From contig CAYPOY010000351.1 of the NCBI GenBank assembly GCA_964412395.1, positions 1 through 5,316 of the forward strand: DNA of 5,316 nt, written 5' to 3'. This DNA is from CAYPOY01 sp964412395. Its GTDB lineage: Bacteria; Chloroflexota; Anaerolineae; B4-G1. Positions 1 through 5,316 of this stretch are shown in pieces (the stretch's first letter is position 1; every line of letters begins with the position of its first letter). Below the pieces are notes generated by a model, which saw only the letters and a program-made list of their open reading frames with translations, was not told where the DNA came from and made no database searches. A program made the position numbers and the translations under genes.

Positions 1-3000
1 CTTGGGCTCGTGTAAGTCACGATATGCGTGTAGGTGATAACATCCTCCAGAAAAACGGTGCCCTCGTTATTAGGCTCCAACTGCACGCCTACATCCCACT
101 TGATGTGGCTTTCATAGTAATCACTGTCAGAGACACTGTTGTCTGCCCTGGAGGTGGCGATGGCGGTGGTCCTGTCCCAGAGCGGTTGGGCAACCTGGGG
201 TACGTAGACATAGACCGTGACTTCAACGGATTCGCCAGGCCCCAGCGTCACAGTGATTGTGTCTGCCGCTGCCGCCCGGCCAGAAGCGTCAAAAGCAGCA
301 GACGAGTATAACTGTTCCACAAAGTCCTGTGAAATCGTCGGGTTAACGCAAGTTTCGGTGCGGCCTTCCACAGCGGCCGGTTGGCTGGATTGGGCTGCCA
401 ACCAGGGCGATCCGAGGGTGACCGTCACGACCCACCCTTCGCTGTTGTTCGCGGTGACGTCAAAGGTATCGGTAAAGTTGCCCTCGTTGGTCACATCGAA
501 GAGATAGGGTACCACGTTGGGGAGGTAGTCTGAGGGAACGCACCATCCTATCCACGGCCACGCGCGTTCCACCGAGACAGCGACAAGCCGTTCGACCGTG
601 GTGGTATCCACGGCACTGTCGCTCACCGCAGGGATGAAACCTGAGGCTGCCTGGACAACAGTGGTATCCACTGTGCCGCTGAGGGTGCCATAAGGGATGG
701 GCACCGCCACCTGCACCGTCGCCGTGAGGCCGACTCCCACTTCTACCGGATCGGGTGGAACCACTGGCCACTCATGGTTGCTCTGGGCACTGAACGTAAA
801 GGTGTCGGTGTAGTTGCCGTTGTTGGTCACGACGTGGGTGTAGTAGACCGTTTCAAAGGGTTTGCCGCTGCCCTCTCTGTCGGGCGCTAGTTCCACACCA
901 GGTTCCAGGTTGACGAAGGTGGTGTCGGTGACCGAGTCAAAGACGGCAGTGTCCGATCGAGATACGGCGGTGATGAACTTGGTGTCCACCAGTATGGTGT
1001 CGGTAGGCATGGCAGGCACTGTGACGGTGACATAGACATTGGTACTTTCCCAAATCCCCAGCGTCGCTGCTGCAGGGGACAGCGCCACCGGCAGGCCCCC
1101 GCTACTAGCCCTGAGATCGTAGGTATCGGTGTAGTTGCCGGTGTTGATCAGAAGGTGGGTGTAAACCACCTCCACAGGCTGGGAAGGATCGGAGTCGACC
1201 AGGAACATGTGGTCGGGCGTGAAGACCACACTGTGGGTGAGGGCGGCGGTCGTGGTTTCCAGGGCAGTGTCGAGGACGGCTGGGTTGTATAGCGAGGTGG
1301 CCGTGACGATGGTGGTGTCCACTGTGCCGCTGATCGCGTCGAAGGGGATAACCACCGTGACCTGCACGGTCGCCGTGAGACCAGTCCCCAGGGTCACCGG
1401 AACAGCGGGTGTCACTACCCACCCCAGCCCGCTGCGGGTGGTGAAAGCAAAGGTGTCGGTACGGACACCCTTGTTCGTCACGACGTGCGTGTAGGTGATC
1501 ATGTCGCCCGAGTAGCCGATGCCGGTGCGGTCGGGCTCCAACTCCACCCACGACTGCAGGAACTCGTCGGCGCCGATGTCCGGCACGGGGCCCATCGGGC
1601 GCTGTTCCTGATCGTCGAAGTCTTCCTCCAGTGCGGTCGCGTCGCCGACGTCAATGCAGGGAGAATTATCCTGGAGGTGGAGATCGCCTCCGGCCGGGTT
1701 CACCAGGAGCGGGTCAGTGGAGATGCTGTTGATCCCGGATGCACCACCGCCGTAGTCCCCGCCGCTGTTGTCCCATACGTCGTTGTAGTGCAGCGCGGGA
1801 GCACCAGCGCCCCGGTAGATGCCCCCGCCGCTGATGATAGCGCTGTTGTTGACGACGATGGTGTTGCTGACTACCGGGGAAACACCAGCCAGGTAGAGAC
1901 CGCCGCCCCGTCCGGCGGTGTTGCTATAGAAGGTATCGTGCCAGATGCGGGGGTTCCCTCCGGCCACGTACACCCCGCCGCCGTACTCGCTGGCTGTGTT
2001 CCCGTACACAAAGTTGTTCCATAAATTCGAGCGCCCCAAACTGCTGGCGAAGCCACCGCCCCTGGTGGCGCTGTTGCCGGTAATGCGATTTCGCTGGACG
2101 GTGGGCGAGCCTGTGCCGACGTATACACCGCCACCGGCGCCGTCCGTCGAGCCGCCCTGCAGCGTGAACCCCTCCACCGTTGGGCCGCCAAAGATGTAGA
2201 GCACCCGCCCTGACCCCTGAGCATCCACGATGGTCGGGTTGGCCCGGGGTCTGAATTCCCACTCGGTGTCATCGTAGCCGCCACGCAAGGTGATGTCCTT
2301 GTTGAGAGTGACGTCGTGCTCGTCGTAGGTGCCCGCCGCCACCTTGACCGTGTCGCCACTGGTGGCCTGCCCTACGGCGTAGACGATGGTCCGGCAGGGA
2401 TGGTCAGAGACATGGCAGTTGTTGAGCGTGTCGTCACCCGTATTCGCCACGTACCGGTCGCCGGGGGTGTAGTTCACCTGGGTCGTGTCCGCCACCACTG
2501 CCCACACGCCGCTGTCGGGGCTACTGGCGGTCACGACCGTCGTCTCGATCAGCCCGCCCGGCATCCAGGCCGGCACGGCCACAGTGACCCACACTGTGGT
2601 CTCCATCCGCGGCCCCAGGTCAACAATCTGGGTGGGAGTCACCACTGCCCAGTTCCATGTACTGGAGAGGGTGAGGTTGAAAGTGTCCGGCGCGTTGCCG
2701 GTGTTGGACAGCGTGTGCACGTAGGTGATCACCACGCCCGGGTTCACGTGTTCTGCATAGGCCGGCGTGATGCGCACGCCCGGATTCCATTCGACGAAGG
2801 TAGTGTTGCTCACTATGTCATAGACAGCATCGTTGAACGAGGAGGTGGCGGTGAGGACGGCAACGGCGTAAGTGCTGCTGATAGCGTCGGCCGGCACGGA
2901 GACGGCGACCGGTATGGCCGCCACTTCCCCCACTGCCAGCGCGACGGCCGAGGGGTAAGCCACACCCCAGCCCCCGCTTCCGCTGTACGTCAATTGGTGG

Positions 3001-5316
3001 GTCAGAGAAAAGACATCAGGAAGGGTGCCCGTGTTGGTCAGATAATGAGTATAGTTGGTGACCTCGCCAGGTGCCCCGCCATAGTTCTCCAGGTGTTTGG
3101 GAGCGAAAACGAGGTCGGGGTAAATCGTGCGTTCGTCGGCACCAATATCTGGCCCACGACCATGCCCTCGGAGGTCTCCCTCAAAGTCCCATTCCAGTGC
3201 CGTGGCCGGATCCCCCACGTGAAGGCAGGGGGAATCAATCCGCAGGTGGAAGCCACCCCCCCCAGTCCCCCCTACGAGGGGGGGAAAGTCCTCAAAGCGC
3301 GGAGCCTTCGAGAAGCTATGCGGGCCCTCGGTTGCGCTGCCCAGATAGTCCCCGCCCGTGTTCTGCCACACGTCGTTATAGGCCAGGGTAGGCGTGGCTG
3401 CCCCGGCGGCGGCGTATATACCGCCGCCCGCGTTGCTCACCACGATGGTGTTGCTGATGAGCGGCTCACCAGCCGCGATGTACAGACCGCCGCCGGTCAC
3501 TGTGGCCGCGTTGCTGACGAACGTGTCGTTGTACAGGCGCGGGTTGCCCCCGGCCGAACCGAAACCGCCGCCGTACTGGGCGGTGTTGCTGTAGAACACG
3601 ACGTTCTGGATCGTGGGGCTGAGCGGCGTGGCGACGTAGAGACCAGCGCCGGTGCTGACGTTACCACCGCCCATGACGATGCACTCTCCGACGGTGACCG
3701 CGCCGGTGCCGGTGATGTACACCACCCGCCCCTGTCCCCCGGCGTCCAGGATGGTGGTGGTGGTGGGTGTGACCCAATTGGTGAGGGTGTAGCCGCCGTG
3801 CAGCGCCAGGGACTGGCTGATGGAGACCGTCCCCCGGCAGAGCCCCGCCACCCGCACCTCCGCCCCGGCGGTTGCCGTGTACACCGCCGCCTGCACCGTG
3901 GTGTAGACCTGGCCGCCGGTGCTCAGGCGGGCGAAGCAGGTGCCGGTGTAGAACTCGTAGGCGCCCATATCGGCGCGGGTGCCGAACGGGCGGGCGTGGT
4001 CGTCGTAATCGTAGCTGGCGTAGCCGCTGGGATGGGCGGCGTCAATGCAGCCCGAGCCGGATTGCAGGTGAAAGTCCAGGGTAGCCAGTTCTATGAACAG
4101 GGGGTCCTCTTCAATGTTACCGTCGCCTGAGATGCAGGCAGCACTGCCTCCACATTGCCCGCTACCATTGCCCCAGATGTCGGAATTGTATACAGTTATA
4201 GGGATGCTCCTGTAGATCCCGTAGTTGGTGTTGCTGACGACGACGTTGTTGCGGATGATGACCGGGCCGCCACTGTCCTTCCCGCAAATGCCGCCACCGC
4301 CGTTAGGAGCGGCCTGGTTGCCATAGATCGTGTTATTCTCTATCGGGACAGAGGTGTGAGAGCCGTGGGTGTAGAAGTGGATACCGCCGCCGTTGGTGGA
4401 GGCTGTGTTGCTGTAAACCAGGTTGTTGTGTACAAAGGCATCGGCCGCCAGGTCGCCCACGCGAACCTGGAGGCCACCTCCATAAGCGCTGCTGTTGTGG
4501 TGAATGACGTTATTCTCTACAGTTACCTTTTTTGAGCTCCCAGGGGAAACACTGATATTGATACCTCCTCCTCTGGCCTGGCTTCCAGCAGCACTATTGC
4601 TGTAAATGGCGTTGCCCCGTATCACTGTCTCACCACCAGTGCCTGCAACGTAGACGCCTCCACCCCCGTCCGTTTCTCCCGCAGCCCCTGTAACCTGGTT
4701 TTCACGGATCTGATTGCCCGTCACTGTCGCGGAGCCCGCGATGTAAATGCCCCCCCCCATGTACCCGGCGGTATTGCTACAGACCTGGTTGTCCCGTATC
4801 TCACCAGAACCAGACTGAACAGCGATACCTGCACCGACTCGTGCCGTGTTGCTGTAGATCTCGTTGTTCCATATCGTCCTGGCGTTACCGCTCGCAGCGG
4901 GACCCTCGCTACAGATACCACCGCCGTAACCGCTCGTCGCACCCACCTCGTTGTGGTGAATCTGGTTACCCTCTATCATTGGACTACCGGCTATGTTTGC
5001 AACGTAAATGCCCCCTCCCTGGCCGCTCCCGCCGGTAGCCACGTTGGAGTAAATCTCGTTGTCCTGCACCGTCGGGCTGCCGCCAGCAAGGTAGATACCG
5101 CCACCTTCCCTGTTCGCTATGCTATTGCTGTAGATCCGGTTGTCCCGGATCGCCGAGTTGCCGGTACCCATGTAGATGCCCCCGCCGTTGTTGCCGGGGG
5201 CGTCCGGGAGGCTACCGTTGCGGATGTCGAACCCCTCGACCATTGCCGCCACGCCGCCGAAGATGTACACCACCCGCCCTTGTCCCTGGGCATCCAGCGT
5301 GGCGGAGTAGGTGTCC
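1..5316 (-). CDS. Giant beta-helix / choice-of-anchor Q / NEW3 repeat surface protein (partial at both ends)
   Basis: One uninterrupted minus-strand frame of 1771 complete codons crosses the whole window, with no in-frame stop, start region or signal peptide visible. Three right-handed parallel beta-helix regions (residues 1-455, 459-729, 948-1252) are rich in GGGIY-type glycine turns and NxIYSN motifs. Each ends in a segment like the choice-of-anchor Q domain, of the form SPCIDxGD ... PDIGADE. Between and after them lie NEW3-like Ig folds carrying YTHxxTNxGNxxDTF. Such architectures are known from secreted or surface-anchored bacterial proteins; adhesion or polysaccharide binding is inferred. 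I see no pectate-lyase-type catalytic residues. The N-terminus should lie beyond base 5316 and any C-terminal anchor below base 1. The high density of glycine, asparagine and threonine and near absence of lysine fit an exported protein. The coding call is very secure; the cellular role is not. Confidence 0.95.
270..407 (-). other. Insert within NEW3-type domain 6 (about residues 1637-1682)
   Basis: Domain 6 keeps the TNEGNFTDTF strand and the LGPGESVEVTVYVYVP strand, but about 46 residues are inserted between its Trp strand (GWVVTV, 1627-1632) and the LGPGE turn. The insert includes ETCVNPT and the charged stretch SQDFVEQLY. C1656 in the insert and C1592 (in GWCVPSDY, near the domain start) are the only cysteines in this domain, so a disulfide is plausible. 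Confidence 0.6.
709..728 (-). repeat. Near-identical 20-base match, domain 5 copy
   Basis: It encodes LTATVQV (1530-1536) in NEW3-type domain 5. The match to domain 3 and not to the adjacent domains 4 or 6 suggests that a two-domain unit was duplicated. Confidence 0.75.
1360..1379 (-). repeat. Near-identical 20-base match, domain 3 copy
   Basis: It encodes LTATVQV (1313-1319) in NEW3-type domain 3. It differs by one silent base from 709-728 in domain 5, 651 bases (217 codons) away. Confidence 0.75.
1560..1730 (-). other. Choice-of-anchor Q-like tail of helix C (residues 1196-1252)
   Basis: It reads NSISTDPLLVNPAGGDLHL (1196-1214), then SPCIDVGD (1218-1225), a D/E-rich stretch with QRPMGP and PDIGADEF. 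It is the best preserved of the three tails here and serves as the reference against which the altered helix B tail was judged. Confidence 0.85.
1752..1985 (-). repeat. Duplicated coil block in helix C (residues 1111-1188)
   Basis: Partner of the block in helix B. Shared strings include YGGG, GGNPR, GGGLY, NTIVV and YNDVW. The tails that follow are also homologous, so the duplication covered the coils plus the choice-of-anchor Q-like end. Confidence 0.8.
2193..2227 (-). repeat. Helix entry motif, copy 3 of 3 (helix C)
   Basis: It encodes DAQGSGRVLYI and is followed by FGGPTVEGFTL, which parallels FGGVAAMVEGFDI after the helix A copy. At the protein level the C copy is therefore nearer to A in what follows it, while the rest of helix C is nearer to B. 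Confidence 0.75.
2475..3128 (-). other. NEW3-type Ig-like domains 1 and 2 (residues 730-842 and 843-947)
   Basis: Domain 1 carries NYTHYLTNTGTLPDVF (754-769), a GGWGV strand (781-785), VGEVAAIPVAVSVPADA (795-811) and an ending NTTFVE. Domain 2 carries TYVHTLSNTGNAPDTF (864-879), WNWAVVTP (887-894), LGPRMETTVWVTVAVPA (900-916) and an ending ADTTQV. The order (TNTGN..D.F, Trp-x-V, a G/E-rich turn, then VxVxVP) is that of the NEW3 (NPCBM-associated) and related DUF11-like folds, which usually act as spacers or binding modules in extracellular proteins. The pair separates helix B from helix C. Confidence 0.8.
3129..3302 (-). other. Choice-of-anchor Q-like tail of helix B, enlarged and altered (residues 672-729)
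   Basis: The family landmarks are all present: PRFED, FHLRIDSPC (689-697), GDPATALEWDF and PDIGADE (722-728). Two things are odd. The core reads SPCLHVGD where helix C has SPCIDVGD, so the usual aspartate is replaced by histidine. And about seven more residues than in helix C separate the SxS strand from HL; these fall in a proline-glycine stretch (678-688) encoded by a C-run/G-run palindrome. The protein stays in frame on both sides. Confidence 0.75.
3252..3284. repeat. C-run/G-run palindromic element inside the reading frame
   Basis: The plus strand holds eight C (3256-3263), agt, six C (3267-3272), tacga, then seven G (3278-3284). The part cccccct-acg-agggggg (3267-3283) is a perfect 7-base-pair hairpin with a 3-base loop. 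Translated on the minus strand it gives PPLVGGTGGGG (678-688), low-complexity residues absent from the paralogous tail of helix C, where the gap is 7 residues (21 bases) shorter. It resembles small dispersed GC palindromes (REP or MITE-like) found in many bacterial genomes. That identity is inference; only the hairpin and the length difference are seen directly. Confidence 0.6.
3348..3572 (-). repeat. Duplicated coil block in helix B (residues 582-656)
   Basis: This block aligns with residues 1111-1188 of helix C: GGG, GGNPR, DTF, SN, GGGLY, SNTIVV, GGGIY, YNDVW, N and GGDY occur in the same order and at nearly the same spacing. The helix C copy has a few more residues after SNTIVV. Confidence 0.8.
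3714..3748 (-). repeat. Helix entry motif, copy 2 of 3 (helix B)
   Basis: It encodes DAGGQGRVVYI and lies immediately before the first coil of helix B. It is the closest DNA relative of the helix A copy. Confidence 0.8.
3951..4115 (-). other. Choice-of-anchor Q-like tail of helix A (residues 401-455)
   Basis: The segment runs IEEDPLF, FHLQSGSGCIDAAHPSGY, then DDHARPFG and DMGAYEF. It matches the usual order of this family: a DPxF strand, a FHL..xSPCID-like strand, a D-rich RP segment and a D[IM]GAYE end. The canonical SPCID is written SGCID here. Two extra cysteines just upstream (388 and 394) could pair with each other. The segment caps the helix and is followed within four residues by helix B. 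Confidence 0.75.
4281..5186 (-). repeat. Eleven degenerate beta-helix coils of about 25-34 residues in helix A
   Basis: Glycine turns GGG[IVL] or a variant recur near residues 44, 71, 100, 131, 161 (GAG), 187, 218, 249, 279, 309 and 339, a period of roughly 30 residues (about 90 bases). Each coil carries N-x-[IV]-x-x-N, with paired asparagines at 59/64, 86/91, 117/122, 151/156, 176/181, 201/206, 235/240, 269/274, 298/303, 328/333 and 357/362. On the plus strand this appears as recurring gtgttgctgtaga-like and ccgccgcc-like strings. The DNA copies are well diverged, so this is an old protein repeat and not a recent tandem array. Confidence 0.85.
5262..5296 (-). repeat. Helix entry motif, copy 1 of 3 (helix A)
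   Basis: This 35-base string encodes the strand leading into the helix, with DAQGQGRVVYI at its core. It matches the copy at 3714-3748 at 31 of 35 positions by eye, and resembles the copy at 2193-2227. The distances (1548 and 1521 bases) are both multiples of three, as expected for in-frame duplication of a whole helix module. Confidence 0.8.

Larger units (their letters stand above)
3..1559 (-). other. Array of NEW3-type Ig-like domains 3 to 7 (residues 1253-1771, last one cut)
   Basis: Domain limits are about 1253-1358, 1359-1469, 1470-1575, 1576-1736 and 1737 onward. The signature recurs as TYTHVVTNKGVRTDTF (1274-1289), VYTHLLINTGNYTDTY (1384-1399), YYTHVVTNNGNYTDTF (1491-1506), VPYLFDVTNEGNFTDTF (1602-1618) and TYTHIVTYTSP at the window edge. 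Three of the four complete domains have the following Trp strand (GWVVTP, EWPVVP, GWVVTV); domain 4 has GLPVALSP and lacks the Trp. Domains 3 and 5 share GLTATVQV and SGTVDTT almost exactly. Domain 6 is about 50 residues longer than the others. The array probably continues to the left of the window, toward the C-terminus. Confidence 0.85.
1560..2474 (-). other. Beta-helix region C with DUF1565-like lead-in and choice-of-anchor Q-like tail (residues 948-1252)
   Basis: This is the most complete of the three helices. The lead-in (948-1014) reads RYVANTGDD, NNCHVSDHPCRT, SGDTVKVAAGTY and ITLRGGYD, a typical DUF1565-like cap; its C967/C974 pair is probably a disulfide. The entry motif DAQGSGRVLYI (1031-1041) is followed by coils with GGGVYVG (1061-1067), RGGGF (1085-1089), YGGGVYVAGG (1111-1120), GGGLYLAG (1137-1144) and GGGIYRG (1163-1169). 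The tail holds SPCIDVGDATALEEDF (1218-1233) and PDIGADEF (1245-1252), a near-textbook choice-of-anchor Q signature. It continues without a gap into the NEW3-type array. Confidence 0.9.
3129..3941 (-). other. Beta-helix region B with choice-of-anchor Q-like tail (residues 459-729)
   Basis: It opens with a lead-in (TTVQAAV, AGAEVRVAGLCRGT, LALHGGYT, residues 472-510) of the kind that caps DUF1565-like beta-helices, but lacks the usual YVA..GDD start. The entry motif DAGGQGRVVYI (524-534) follows, then about five coils (GAGLYVA at 556-562, YGGGFG at 581-586, GGGLYI at 608-613, GGGIYA at 630-635). Residues 582-656 align closely with helix C 1111-1188, including GGNPR, NDTF or HDTF, SNTIVV and YNDVW. 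C460 and C493 could pair. The tail (672-729) is lengthened by a G/C-run palindrome. Confidence 0.85.
3951..5315 (-). other. Beta-helix region A with choice-of-anchor Q-like tail (residues 1-455)
   Basis: The window opens just before the helix entry motif DAQGQGRVVYI (residues 8-18), so the lead-in that normally precedes it lies outside. About eleven stacked coils follow (residues 44-362), then a tail reading EEDPLF, FHLQ, GCIDAAHPSGY and DMGAYEF, ending at residue 455. This is the longest of the three helices; B and C have only about five or six coils. It is followed directly by helix B, with no NEW3 domain between them, unlike B and C, which are both followed by NEW3 domains. Family assignment (polymorphic right-handed parallel beta-helix) rests on the coil motifs; no ligand or enzyme activity can be inferred. 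Confidence 0.85.

Noticed and set aside
1105..1551. A 148-codon minus-strand open frame rich in His, Arg and Gly
   Set aside because: It is out of register with the continuous frame, which here encodes clear NEW3-type domains 3 and 4. The composition is typical of an off-frame reading of GC-rich DNA.
1485..2024. A 179-codon open frame on the plus strand
   Set aside because: Antisense shadow over helix C and NEW3-type domain 3. The repeated Val/Ala/Asp composition mirrors the GGGIY and SNT coils read backwards.
1871..2359. Two overlapping minus-strand open frames (1871-2359 and 1924-2262)
   Set aside because: Both are off-frame readings of helix C, whose in-frame translation has well-formed coils at the same place.
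3267..3283. C-run/G-run hairpin as an intrinsic terminator
   Set aside because: Neither strand has a T tract after the stem, and the hairpin is inside a continuous reading frame with conserved motifs on both sides.
2316..4130. A 604-codon open frame on the plus strand
   Set aside because: It lies antisense to helices B and C and two NEW3-type domains. Its translation is Arg/Gly/His/Val-rich without recognisable domains, and it follows from the strong third-position G+C bias and repeated codons of the real gene. No ribosome binding site is needed to explain it.
4281..5186. Regularly spaced similar strings about 90 bases apart, as in a CRISPR array
   Set aside because: The repeats are degenerate, are 25-34 codons long, keep the reading frame and encode beta-helix coils. 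There are no near-identical repeats with unique spacers.
3129..5315. Pectate lyase or other polysaccharide-degrading enzyme activity in the beta-helices
   Set aside because: The fold is shared with such enzymes, but no characteristic catalytic or calcium-binding motif is visible. Choice-of-anchor Q-type tails are common in non-enzymatic surface proteins.

Overview
The window lies entirely inside one very large protein-coding gene on the minus strand. Reading from the right edge (codon 1 at 5315-5313) to the left edge (codon 1771 at 5-3), the frame has no stop codon. Neither the true start nor the stop is in the window, so the gene is partial at both ends. In-frame checks at five well-separated conserved motifs (bases 4049, 3953, 3134, 1562 and 5) all fall in the same register, so there is no net frameshift. 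Residue numbers below count from the first complete codon in the window.

The product is a repeat-built, extracellular-type protein. From N to C the order is: beta-helix A with a choice-of-anchor Q-like tail (residues 1-455); beta-helix B with the same tail (about 459-729); two Ig-like NEW3-type domains (730-947); beta-helix C with a DUF1565-like lead-in and the same tail (948-1252); then at least four more NEW3-type domains and the start of another (1253-1771). Helices B and C are clear paralogues of each other, as are NEW3-type domains 3 and 5. The gene therefore grew by repeated internal duplication. No catalytic centre is recognisable. The likeliest role is a long cell-surface or secreted adhesin-like or carbohydrate-associated scaffold, but that is inference from family resemblance.

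The organism cannot be named from this sequence. High G+C, very long surface proteins mixing parallel beta-helices, choice-of-anchor Q segments and NEW3/DUF11-type repeats, and a C-run/G-run palindrome inside the gene are reminiscent of Chloroflexota (Anaerolineae-like) genomes, often known from metagenomes. This is a low-to-moderate confidence guess.

No RNA gene, promoter, ribosome binding site, terminator, CRISPR array, insertion sequence or second gene is supportable, and there is no intergenic space. The plus-strand open frames, including a 604-codon one, are antisense shadows. The most unusual local features are an in-frame G/C-run palindrome that appears to have enlarged the helix B tail, a cysteine-bearing insert in the sixth NEW3-type domain, an asparagine-ladder beta-helix of eleven coils, and a difference in codon use between helix A and the other two helices.
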